Assembly: GCA_023227685.1 (NCBI GenBank) | Contig: JALNVG010000089.1 | Location: forward strand, 1-9,173 | From: Bacteroidaceae bacterium | Lineage (GTDB): Bacteria; Bacteroidota; Bacteroidia; Bacteroidales; Bacteroidaceae | Direction: 5' to 3' | Length of the DNA stretch: 9,173 bases | Part shown: positions 1 through 8,076 of the stretch, piece by piece | Layout of the letters: the number at the start of each line of letters is the position of its first letter | Numbering within the stretch: the first letter of the stretch is position 1 | Program-made: the position numbers and the translations under genes | The notes under the pieces: generated by a model | Told to the model about the DNA's origin: nothing | Seen by the model: only the letters and a program-made list of their open reading frames with translations | Databases searched by the model: none

Positions 1-1
1 A

Positions 2-1012
2 TTGTTTTTTAAACAGAATCACCAGATTGATATAAATTTAAAATCGGGAGAACTGCTTCATTTCAAAGTGTCTCATGGTGCTTCTATTATCAAGTATTAT
101 GATCCTCAGGGAATCTTTTCGAATTTAAAATTAAATATGAAGGCGATTGAAGGAACAATTGCCAATCATATAAATGGGTATCATACTTTTTTTGTGCAAC
201 TTCGTCAGGGGCAGATGCAGTGGTGGTATCCGGTAAATATCAGAATACGATCACAGGAAACTGCTTCTCCTGAATCATTTGCACAAGTGGATAGTACAAC
301 TTGTTTCCCGGTAAATATGGATGAGGATTTCAATGCCAATGTTACTGATATTTTCAAAAACAAATATATTTCACCTCGTTCACCGTATACTACGTTGCAA
401 ATTCCAACGCAGGGCATAGGTGAGTGGTGCCATCCTTTGCTTATGGCTAATATTGATGATTCAGGAATTCGTAGTTTATCTCATAAGGGGCTCTTTTCTA
501 CTCCGATGAGTGTTCCTTTCCGCACACCGAAAGTAGGGAGAAATATAGTTTTCACTTCTTTGTGGGATAATTATCCCGATAGCCTCAGTATACGGCTTGA
601 TGGTCACGCTTCGCACGTCTATTTGATGCTTGCGGGCAGTACTAATCATATGCAATGTCATATAGCCAATGGTCTTATCCGTATTTATTATACTGATGGA
701 ACATCTGATGTTTTGAATCTTGTCAATCCTGATAATTGGTGTCCCATAGAACAGGACTTTTTTGAAGATGGAAAGGCTTTTTGTTTATCTCATCCGCGTC
801 CTTATCGCATTGCATTAAAATCTGGTTTGATTAGTCGTGATTTGTGTAAGAAGTTACACCTTACCGGTGCTTATGACCGCTCTATCAATGGTGGTGCAGG
901 TATTTTATTGGACATGCCAATTCAGCCATCAAAGACCTTAAGTCATCTTATATTAAGAACGCTATCCAATGATGTTGTTATTGGATTAATGGGTATTACT
1001 TTACAGCGGTAA
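2..1012 (+). CDS. C-terminal part of a large DUF4450-like, probably carbohydrate-active protein (5' end off window)
   Basis: The frame is open from the left edge, so the 336 visible residues are the C-terminal part of a longer protein; the TTG at position 2 is best read as an internal leucine, not a start. No membrane helix or catalytic motif of a named enzyme family is visible. The visible part looks like beta-sandwich material rich in aromatic residues: a QMQWWYPVNIRI stretch near residue 75, then YLMLAGSTNHMQ, IYYTDGTSD and NPDNWCPIEQDFF around residues 205-255, and a conserved-looking C-terminus ending LSNDVVIGLMGITLQR. From memory these segments resemble the C-terminal region of DUF4450 proteins, which are long (around 1100 residues or more) and found in Bacteroides polysaccharide-utilisation loci; I could not test this. 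The HTCS immediately downstream on the same strand supports a glycan-processing role. Function and substrate remain unknown. The coding call is secure, the family call tentative. Confidence 0.6.
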   Translation: MFFKQNHQIDINLKSGELLHFKVSHGASIIKYYDPQGIFSNLKLNMKAIEGTIANHINGYHTFFVQLRQGQMQWWYPVNIRIRSQETASPESFAQVDSTTCFPVNMDEDFNANVTDIFKNKYISPRSPYTTLQIPTQGIGEWCHPLLMANIDDSGIRSLSHKGLFSTPMSVPFRTPKVGRNIVFTSLWDNYPDSLSIRLDGHASHVYLMLAGSTNHMQCHIANGLIRIYYTDGTSDVLNLVNPDNWCPIEQDFFEDGKAFCLSHPRPYRIALKSGLISRDLCKKLHLTGAYDRSINGGAGILLDMPIQPSKTLSHLILRTLSNDVVIGLMGITLQR

Positions 1013-1056
1013 TTATAGATTTGCCAATTATTTTTTCTTTTATGGAGAATCTTTTT

Positions 1057-1064
1057 TATCTTTG
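1057..1064 (+). promoter_or_regulatory. Candidate Bacteroides -7 promoter box for the HTCS gene
   Basis: TATCTTTG matches the Bacteroidota primary sigma factor (RpoD/SigABfr) -7 consensus TAnnTTTG exactly. It lies 31 bp before the ATG at 1096, in the gap after the left-edge gene, and would give a 5' leader of roughly 25 bases. I see no good -33 TTTG at the usual spacing, so the promoter may be weak. The box also argues against starts at TTG 1021 or ATG 1042, which would lie upstream of transcription. Confidence 0.5.
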
Positions 1065-1095
1065 TGCTACCTTCAATTTACTTAAAGCGTTATCT

Positions 1096-4000
1096 ATGAA
1101 AAAAAAATATCTGATAACTATTTGTTTACTTCTTGTTTTAGTAGTCAATGCTTATGGCAATATAGAACTTCGATATAAACATATCAATACCGATGACGGT
1201 TTGCCTAGTAATAATGTACGATGTGTTTTTCAAGATAGTAAAGGCTTTTTGTGGTTTGGTACTCTTAACGGCCTTTCTCGATACGATGGAAATAATTTTT
1301 TGACTTTTCGCCCGAAGATTGGTACGGGGATTTCTTTGGCTGATAATCGTATCCGACATATTACAGAGGATAAGAACAACTTCCTTTGGATTTCAACCAC
1401 TCCTGAATTGTACAGTTGCTTTGATTTGCGCAATAACTGTTTTGTTGACTTTACTGGTTGTGGCGAGATGAATCAGAATTATTCAAAGCAATACATTGCT
1501 AAGAATGGCGATATTTGGCTTTGGCATGTTGGCAATGGTTGCAGGCGGATAAAATACAGTGACGGTCTTTTTTCTTCCGTCGTTTATCGTACCGATCAAG
1601 GCAATTTAACTGATAATAATGTGAATTTCGTCACCGAAGATCATCAGAACAATATTTGGATTGGTACTAGGCGAGGTTTAGTTGGCATTATCAATGGTCA
1701 AAACAGCACACTCAATAATGATAAAAATTTTACTTCTTTTCTTTTCTATCAGAATACGGCTTATTTCCTGACTCAGAATTGTGAACTCTATAGTTACGAT
1801 AATACAAAGAAAAAGTTTAAACGTTTGAGTTCTCTTTCTGACAAAGAGGGAAGGAGAATATCCTTTACCGAAAGTCTGTTGGTTGATAATCAATGGGTTA
1901 TCTTTACTAATAACGGTACATACGATTATGATTTCTTTACCCATCGGTTCAGTGCCGATGTCCGTTTCCCTTTGATATCCGGTCAGACAGTCACTGATAA
2001 GCAAGGCGATTTTCTCGTTTTTAACCATACGGGAAAGGTGTATTGTAAAATCAAAGGTGTGCCTGGCATCAAAACGTTTCAACTCATTTCTAACGAAAAG
2101 ATAAATTATGTAGACTTTGAGAGATATAGTATGGTTCGTGATTCTCGAAACATCATTTGGATATCGACTTACGGCAATGGACTCTTTGCTTATGATATCT
2201 CCAGTGATAAACTTGAGCATTTTGCTTCCGACCGTAATATTAGTAGCGATTTCTTGTTGTTTATCAAAGAAGATCGGAATGGAGGAATCTGGTTGAGTAA
2301 CGAATTTTCCGGATTGACTCATCTGACTATTCTCAATGAGGGTTCCGAACGTTTTTTCCCTGAAAACAAAGAGCTTTTCGATCGTTCGAATACTATTCGA
2401 ATGCTTGCTCGTGTGGATAAAGATTGTATCTGGGTCGGTACACGTAAAGGAGGTCTTTATCCTTATGATCTTAATTTTCGGCCAAGGGGGCCAAAGCAAT
2501 ATTTTCCATCAAGCATCTATGTTGTGACCAAAGATAAAGGGGGTCAAATATGGATGGGAAGTCGTGGTGAGGGTTTGAAAGTTGGTGATACCTGGTATCG
2601 TCATCAGTCGTCTGACGTAACATCATTGTCCGAGGATAATATATTTTCCATTCACTGTGACCATCATGGTCGTATGTGGATTGGTACTTTCGGTGGAGGT
2701 TTGGATTTAGCCGTACCGTTGTCTTCAGGAGGTTATAAGTTCCGTCATTTTTTTCAGGCGAAATATGGTTTGAGAATGATCCGTTCCATCGAAGAAGACG
2801 ACAAAGGATATATTTGGCTGGGAACGAGCGAAGGCATCTGTATCTTCAATCCTGATTCCCTGATTGCCGACGGCAATGATTATCATCATTTCAGTTATAC
2901 CAACGGTAAGTTTTGCAGCAATGAGATTAAGTATATATATCGGGACAGCAAGCATCGGATGTGGGTGGGCACCTCCGGTCAGGGATTGAATCTTTGTGTT
3001 CCTCAGCATAATTACAAGTTCTTAAAATATAATCAATACAATACAGACGACGGCCTTGTCAATGACGTAGTTCAATCAATAATCGAAGACGATAGCGGTC
3101 AGTTATGGATCGGTACGGAATACGGTCTTTCCCGATTCAATCCTGTCACTCTCACGTTTGAGAATTATTTTTTATCCTCTTATGCTTTGGGCAATGTCTA
3201 TAGTGAAAACAGTGTTTGCCACGGTTCTAACGGTCAGTTGTTTTTCGGAACCAATTATGGCCTGACCGTAATCAATCCGAAAAAGATAAAACATAGTACG
3301 TCAGCCTCTTCGGTCATCTTTACGAATCTGTATGTAAACGGCATCCTAACTTCTCCGGACATCGGTGATTCGCCATTAAAAGCCTCATTGGCCTATTCAA
3401 GTGCGATCATGCTGAAGTATTTTCAGAATTCCATCGCCATAGATTTCTCCGCCTTGGATTATTCGGATAACGGTCGTTCGAAGTACATGTATAAACTCGA
3501 CAACTATGATAAAGGCTGGAGCAAATCGACCGATGCACATTCCGCTTCATACAAATATCTTCATTCGGGAACTTATTATCTTCATGTCAGGTCCTGCAAC
3601 AGTGCCGGCGTATGGAGCAAAACCGATGCCGTGTTGAAAATCGTGATTACCCCTCCTTTTTGGGCTACATGGTGGGCTTACCTGTGCTACGGAATGCTTC
3701 TGCTTTTAGGTCTTTATTTTGCCTTTCACATCATAGGAAATTTCAACCGTCTCAGGAACCGTATACAAATAGAGAAAGAGCTTACGGAATATAAGCTTGT
3801 CTTTTTCACAAATATATCTCACGAGTTTCGCACCCCTCTCACCTTGATAGAAGGCGCGATGGAGAAGATACAAGAGATAAAGTCCGTTCCCCATGAGTTT
3901 GTTCATCCTTTGCAAACGATGAACAAAAGTGTACAGCGCATGCTTCGTCTGATCAATCAGCTTTTGGAATTCCGTAAGATGCAAAACAATAAACTGGCCC

Positions 4001-5415
4001 TGTCGTTGGAAGAAACAGATGTCATCTCATTCCTCTATGAGATCTATTTGAGTTTTGGAGATGTTGCCGAGCAGAAGAAGATGGAATTCCTTTTCGAGCC
4101 TTCGGTCTCGTCATATAAAATGTATATCGATAAGAGTAATTTGGATAAAGTGGCTTATAACATCTTGTCGAATGCGTTTAAATATACCCCATCGGGTGGT
4201 AAGATCGTGTTCTCGATAAACGTGGATGCATTAGCGAAAAGCTTGCTTATCCGAGTTTCGGATAACGGCGTAGGCATCCCGAAGGATAAGCGAGGTGAAC
4301 TGTTCAGTCGCTTTATGCAAAGCAGTTTTTCGAGTAACAGTATCGGTGTGGGTCTTCACCTGACCAGTGAATTGGTAAGGGTTCATAAGGGTACGATAGA
4401 ATATGCGCCGAAGATAGGTGGCGGTTCGGTATTTACGGTTCATCTTCCTACCGAGAAGTCAGTTTATGAAGAGAAGGATTTTCTTGTGGCCGACAGTGTG
4501 CTGTTGGAGGAAGAGAATAAAGAAGCTCATGAATTATCGGAGTTATCAGAAAAGTTGGAAAAGAAAGAACTCTCATCCCGTGCAGATTGCTTATGCCCTG
4601 ATACGGATGGTACGTATAATACGGATAAAAAGAAGCGGCAAGTATTGGTAATAGAGGATGATGATGATATCCGTCAGCTTTTGAAAGAAGAGATAGGTGC
4701 TTATTTCGATGTGTCGACGGCTTCCGATGGAACGAGCGGTTTGTCCCAAGCCCGGAAGACAGATCCTGATTTAATAGTTTGTGATGTATTGATGCCCGGC
4801 ATGAATGGGTTTGAGGTGACACAGCGTTTGAAGTCGGACTTTGATACCAGCCATGTTCCTGTTATTTTGTTGACTGCGCTGGGTTCATCGGAGAAACAGC
4901 TGGAAGGCATTAAGAGTGGTGCTGATGCCTATGTAACGAAACCCTTCAGCATCAAGTTACTGCTGGCACGTATTATCGGCTTGATAGAGCAGCGTGACAG
5001 GTTGCGCAAGAAATATACCAGTGAGCCGGGTATTCTTCAGCCCCCTGTCTGTTCGAATGATCGTGACAAGGAGTTTGTAGAACGTTTGACGATAGTCGTC
5101 AATCAGTCACTTTCGCACCCCGACTTCACCGTTGATGAGTTTGCAAAGCTTATGAAACTCGGACGTACGGTTTTTTATAAGAAGTTACGAGGTGTTACCG
5201 GTTATTCTCCCAACGAATATTTGCGAATTATGCGTATGAAGAAGGCTGCCGAGTTGCTGTTATCCTTCGAGAACTATAATGTAGCAGAGGTTTCTTATCG
5301 TGTAGGCATTAACGATCCGTTTTATTTCAGTAAGTGTTTCAAAGCTCAGTTCGGCGTATCACCGTCTGTTTATCAGCGTGGGGTGAATAATTCTTCATCA
5401 AAAGATAAATCTTAA
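1096..5415 (+). CDS. Hybrid two-component system sensor histidine kinase/response regulator (HTCS), AraC-type output
   Basis: This one-protein glycan sensor and transcription regulator spans the inner membrane. I chose ATG 1096 (1439 residues) because it places a clean signal peptide, MKKKYLITICLLLVLVVNAYG, at the N-terminus; an in-frame TTG at 1021 would add 25 residues and lies upstream of the promoter box. Domains in order: about 14-16 Reg_prop beta-propeller repeats with W-[IVLM]-G-[ST] cores (about residues 25-740); a Y_Y_Y domain (about 775-855); one membrane helix (about 858-881); HisKA with H-box NISHEFRTPL and phospho-acceptor His909; HATPase_c with N-box Asn1022/Asn1026, DNGVGIP at 1056-1062 and GVGLHL at 1084-1089; a charged linker (1119-1180); a receiver with acidic pocket near 1187-1191, Asp1230 in DVLMPGMNG and Lys1282; and an AraC-type helix-turn-helix domain (about 1327-1430). 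All key phosphorelay residues are present, so the protein looks functional. In this family a periplasmic oligosaccharide usually binds the propeller and induces the adjacent PUL. The ligand cannot be told from sequence. Confidence 0.97.
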   Translation: MKKKYLITICLLLVLVVNAYGNIELRYKHINTDDGLPSNNVRCVFQDSKGFLWFGTLNGLSRYDGNNFLTFRPKIGTGISLADNRIRHITEDKNNFLWISTTPELYSCFDLRNNCFVDFTGCGEMNQNYSKQYIAKNGDIWLWHVGNGCRRIKYSDGLFSSVVYRTDQGNLTDNNVNFVTEDHQNNIWIGTRRGLVGIINGQNSTLNNDKNFTSFLFYQNTAYFLTQNCELYSYDNTKKKFKRLSSLSDKEGRRISFTESLLVDNQWVIFTNNGTYDYDFFTHRFSADVRFPLISGQTVTDKQGDFLVFNHTGKVYCKIKGVPGIKTFQLISNEKINYVDFERYSMVRDSRNIIWISTYGNGLFAYDISSDKLEHFASDRNISSDFLLFIKEDRNGGIWLSNEFSGLTHLTILNEGSERFFPENKELFDRSNTIRMLARVDKDCIWVGTRKGGLYPYDLNFRPRGPKQYFPSSIYVVTKDKGGQIWMGSRGEGLKVGDTWYRHQSSDVTSLSEDNIFSIHCDHHGRMWIGTFGGGLDLAVPLSSGGYKFRHFFQAKYGLRMIRSIEEDDKGYIWLGTSEGICIFNPDSLIADGNDYHHFSYTNGKFCSNEIKYIYRDSKHRMWVGTSGQGLNLCVPQHNYKFLKYNQYNTDDGLVNDVVQSIIEDDSGQLWIGTEYGLSRFNPVTLTFENYFLSSYALGNVYSENSVCHGSNGQLFFGTNYGLTVINPKKIKHSTSASSVIFTNLYVNGILTSPDIGDSPLKASLAYSSAIMLKYFQNSIAIDFSALDYSDNGRSKYMYKLDNYDKGWSKSTDAHSASYKYLHSGTYYLHVRSCNSAGVWSKTDAVLKIVITPPFWATWWAYLCYGMLLLLGLYFAFHIIGNFNRLRNRIQIEKELTEYKLVFFTNISHEFRTPLTLIEGAMEKIQEIKSVPHEFVHPLQTMNKSVQRMLRLINQLLEFRKMQNNKLALSLEETDVISFLYEIYLSFGDVAEQKKMEFLFEPSVSSYKMYIDKSNLDKVAYNILSNAFKYTPSGGKIVFSINVDALAKSLLIRVSDNGVGIPKDKRGELFSRFMQSSFSSNSIGVGLHLTSELVRVHKGTIEYAPKIGGGSVFTVHLPTEKSVYEEKDFLVADSVLLEEENKEAHELSELSEKLEKKELSSRADCLCPDTDGTYNTDKKKRQVLVIEDDDDIRQLLKEEIGAYFDVSTASDGTSGLSQARKTDPDLIVCDVLMPGMNGFEVTQRLKSDFDTSHVPVILLTALGSSEKQLEGIKSGADAYVTKPFSIKLLLARIIGLIEQRDRLRKKYTSEPGILQPPVCSNDRDKEFVERLTIVVNQSLSHPDFTVDEFAKLMKLGRTVFYKKLRGVTGYSPNEYLRIMRMKKAAELLLSFENYNVAEVSYRVGINDPFYFSKCFKAQFGVSPSVYQRGVNNSSSKDKS

Positions 5416-5428
5416 AAAAATAATCTCT

Positions 5429-5436
5429 TATCTTTG
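5429..5436 (+). promoter_or_regulatory. Candidate Bacteroides -7 promoter box for argS
   Basis: TATCTTTG again matches the TAnnTTTG -7 consensus and is identical to the box before the HTCS gene. It sits in the 48-bp gap between the HTCS stop and argS, 27 bases before ATG 5464, which predicts a 5' leader of only about 20 bases. No convincing -33 element is seen upstream, where the sequence is the A-rich end of the HTCS gene. It implies that argS is transcribed independently of the regulator gene. Confidence 0.5.
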
Positions 5437-5463
5437 TAATCAAATGAAAAAACGATAATAGTG

Positions 5464-7260
5464 ATGAATATAGAAGCAAAACTCACGGCATCAATAAAAG
5501 ATGCACTTAAGGTGCTTTACGGGCAAGATGTGCCGGTTGCACAGATTCAATTGCAGAAAACAAAAAAAGAATTTAAGGGTCATTTGACGCTTGTTGTGTT
5601 TCCGTTTCTAAGGATGTCGAGAAAGAAACCAGAGCTTACGGCACAAGAGATTGGTGAATATTTGGAACAACATGAATCGTCTATCGCTGGATTCAATGTG
5701 GTTAAAGGTTTCTTGAATTTGATTATTTCTTCTGCTGCTTGGATAGAGTTATTGAATAATATTAATGCCGATGAGCGATATGGCTTTGTTGATGCCACGA
5801 ATTCTTCTCCGCTCGTTATGATTGAATATTCATCTCCAAATACCAATAAGCCTCTTCATCTGGGGCATATGCGTAATAATTTTTTAGGTAGTTCTTTAGC
5901 TAATATTGTGAAAGCTAACGGGAATAAGGTGATTAAAACCAATATTGTTAATGATCGTGGCATCCATATCTGTAAATCTATGTTGGCATGGCTAAAGTAC
6001 GGCCATGGCGAAACGCCGGAATCTTCGGGTAAGAAAGGGGATCATTTGATTGGCGATTACTATGTGGCTTTTGACAAACATTACAAGGCCGAAGTCGCTG
6101 ATTTAATGGAGAATAAAGGTCTGACAAAGGAAGAGGCTGAAGCCAATGCTCCTTTAATGAAAGAGGCTCACGAAATGTTGGTGAAATGGGAGGCTGACGA
6201 TCCTGATGTACGGGCCTTATGGAAAAAGATGAATGATTGGGTATATGCGGGATTTGACCAGACTTATCGTCGTATGGGTGTCAGTTTTGATAAGATATAT
6301 TACGAATCGAATACTTACCTTGAGGGCAAGAAAAAGGTCGATGAAGGTTTGCATAAGGGGCTGTTTTATCGCAAGGAAGATGGTTCTGTTTGGGCCGACC
6401 TAACGTCTGAAGGCCTTGATCAAAAGCTCTTGCTTCGCAGCGATGGTACCTCGGTTTATATGACGCAGGATATTGGTACGGCTGAGTTGCGTTTTTCCGA
6501 TTACCCCATTGATAAGATGATATATGTAGTGGGCAATGAACAGAACTATCATTTTCAGGTGCTTTCTCTTCTGCTTGACAAGTTAGGTTTTAAATGGGGT
6601 AAAGATCTGGTTCATTTTTCTTACGGCATGGTCGAACTTCCCGAAGGTAAGATGAAATCTCGTGAGGGCACGGTGGTTGATGCTGATGATCTGATGGATG
6701 AAATGTTTAATCAGGCTAGAGATACGTCAAAGGAACTCGGTAAGCTTGAAGGCCTGACTGAAGAAGAAGCGAATAACATTGCTCGTATCGTAGGTATGGG
6801 TGCTTTGAAATACTTTATTCTCAAAGTGGATGCACGCAAAAATATGACATTCAATCCGAAGGAGTCAATTGATTTCAATGGTAATACCGGACCGTTTATT
6901 CAATATACTTATGCCCGAATTCAGTCTGTTCTTCGTAAGGCGGAAGAGTCTGGTATTATCATTCCTAAAGAACTCCCTACTAGTGTTGAATTGAATGAAA
7001 AAGAAGAAAATCTAATTCAGTCCGTTGCCAATTTTGCTGTTGTAGTGAAGCAGGCCGGAGATGATTATAGTCCCTCGGATATTGCTAATTATATTTACGA
7101 TCTAGTGAAAGAATTCAACCAGTTTTACCACGACTATAGTATTCTTCATGAAGAAAATGATGCGGTGAAAATATTCCGTATTGTTCTTTCTTCCAATGTA
7201 GCAAAGGTTGTTAGTCTTGGTATGGGACTGTTGGGTATTGATGTGCCTGATAGAATGTAG
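5464..7260 (+). CDS. argS: Arginyl-tRNA synthetase (ArgRS)
   Basis: This cytoplasmic class I aminoacyl-tRNA synthetase charges tRNA-Arg with arginine using ATP, and is an essential housekeeping enzyme. The 598-residue product has normal family length. In order it shows the N-terminal Add-1 tRNA-recognition domain (about residues 1-90); the Rossmann-fold catalytic core opening with EYSSPNTNKPLHLGHMRNN, whose HIGH signature is HLGH at 132-135; the GNEQNYHFQVL region; the KMSKS-equivalent loop read as KMKSR at 396-400 within EGKMKSREGTVVDADDL; and the C-terminal DALR anticodon-binding domain (about 470-598), ending in the typical GIDVPDRM. I chose ATG 5464 over the adjacent in-frame GTG 5461 because ATG is the commoner start and follows directly; only one residue is at stake. 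There is no Shine-Dalgarno match upstream, only A-rich sequence, which is normal in Bacteroidota. It converges on ccsA with a 30-bp gap. Confidence 0.98.
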   Translation: MNIEAKLTASIKDALKVLYGQDVPVAQIQLQKTKKEFKGHLTLVVFPFLRMSRKKPELTAQEIGEYLEQHESSIAGFNVVKGFLNLIISSAAWIELLNNINADERYGFVDATNSSPLVMIEYSSPNTNKPLHLGHMRNNFLGSSLANIVKANGNKVIKTNIVNDRGIHICKSMLAWLKYGHGETPESSGKKGDHLIGDYYVAFDKHYKAEVADLMENKGLTKEEAEANAPLMKEAHEMLVKWEADDPDVRALWKKMNDWVYAGFDQTYRRMGVSFDKIYYESNTYLEGKKKVDEGLHKGLFYRKEDGSVWADLTSEGLDQKLLLRSDGTSVYMTQDIGTAELRFSDYPIDKMIYVVGNEQNYHFQVLSLLLDKLGFKWGKDLVHFSYGMVELPEGKMKSREGTVVDADDLMDEMFNQARDTSKELGKLEGLTEEEANNIARIVGMGALKYFILKVDARKNMTFNPKESIDFNGNTGPFIQYTYARIQSVLRKAEESGIIIPKELPTSVELNEKEENLIQSVANFAVVVKQAGDDYSPSDIANYIYDLVKEFNQFYHDYSILHEENDAVKIFRIVLSSNVAKVVSLGMGLLGIDVPDRM

Positions 7261-7290
7261 TTCTTCTTTTTGTCAATTATTGTTGCGCTG

Positions 7291-8076
7291 TTATCCATAA
7301 GAGTGAACGCTTATTCCACGTGCACTTGGTAAGAAGTTAATTCCCCACCAGCACACTTGTAAGAGGATGAATGCGAGTAATAAGATATAAAGTGCAAATC
7401 TGTATTCTTTCGGATGAATTAAACGGTAATGGATATAAAAGAGATAGGTAAACCAAGTAATGGCTGCCCACGTCTCCTTAGGATCCCAACTCCAATAATG
7501 TCCCCATGCTCCTTTGGCCCATACAGCACCGGACAGCAGACCTAAGGTAAGGAACGATACCCCAAATTGTACTAAGTTATCGCACATTAGCATTTTCTTG
7601 TCTTTATCTTTGGTATGATTGAACCACAAAAGATAGATGGCTACTAGTGTGGCTGCACCAAGTAAAGCATAGGCGAACATGTAGACAGTGACGTGCGGGG
7701 CAAACCATGGACTTTGCAGGGCGGGCATCAAAGTTCTATTGTGTATTTCCGGCTTAAGAATATTTATTGTGATAAAAACAATAGACATGGTGGTGCTGAA
7801 TCCCAATAACCATTTGTAGTGCCATCGAATGTAGGTTAGCAATCCTACCAAGGATAGAAAGAAAGAATACCACAAACGGGTTTCACCCATGGTTCGCATC
7901 GGTGGTTGTTTATAAGATATCCATAGACCGATGATGAAGGTGAAAAAGACAAGTAGCCCTAGTCCTGTGAAAATGCCTGCGATTTGTACATTTCTCTTTT
8001 TCCAAGCTATCAAAGCACCTGTTATCCATAAGATGGAAGAAATAACAGCAAATGTAGTAAAATAGCTCCAATTCAT
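7291..8076 (-). CDS. ccsA: Cytochrome c biogenesis protein CcsA (CcmC/ResC-like haem handler)
   Basis: This integral inner-membrane protein belongs to the System II (Ccs) pathway, in which CcsA with ResB/CcsB moves haem to the outer face of the membrane and attaches it to CXXCH cysteines of c-type apocytochromes. The 261 residues carry about eight hydrophobic segments (near 4-25, 31-53, 67-84, 89-106, 128-151, 171-190, 203-219 and 227-249). The diagnostic tryptophan-rich WWD haem-binding motif is at residues 186-203 (WAKGAWGHYWSWDPKETW). It is flanked by His128 (FAPHVTVYMFAYALLG) and His258 in the C-terminal SVHSYG, which match the periplasmic haem-ligand histidines known in the family. The ATG overlaps the resB stop as ATGA, so the two are probably co-transcribed and translationally coupled. 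Some Bacteroidota have CcsB and CcsA fused; here they are separate frames. The substrate cytochrome is probably encoded upstream of resB, outside the window. Confidence 0.95.
   Translation of the reverse strand: MNWSYFTTFAVISSILWITGALIAWKKRNVQIAGIFTGLGLLVFFTFIIGLWISYKQPPMRTMGETRLWYSFFLSLVGLLTYIRWHYKWLLGFSTTMSIVFITINILKPEIHNRTLMPALQSPWFAPHVTVYMFAYALLGAATLVAIYLLWFNHTKDKDKKMLMCDNLVQFGVSFLTLGLLSGAVWAKGAWGHYWSWDPKETWAAITWFTYLFYIHYRLIHPKEYRFALYILLLAFILLQVCWWGINFLPSARGISVHSYG

Noticed and set aside
1021..1095. A TTG-initiated 25-residue N-terminal extension of the HTCS protein.
   Set aside because: It would bury the signal peptide, uses a rare start, and overlaps the candidate -7 box at 1057-1064.
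1678..2499. A 273-codon open frame on the minus strand, opposite the HTCS propeller region.
   Set aside because: It lies wholly inside a clearly functional gene, has no recognisable domain, and the plus-strand frame explains all the propeller motifs. It is a codon-usage shadow.
6649..6663. KMKSR in place of the KMSKS signature in ArgRS, considered as a possible defect.
   Set aside because: ArgRS enzymes commonly vary at this loop, and the surrounding GKMKSREGT context and all other domains are intact, so this is a normal variant.
7261..7290. Possible bidirectional terminator between convergent argS and ccsA.
   Set aside because: The 30-bp gap has a T-rich run but no convincing GC-rich stem; only short, weak complementarity is visible.
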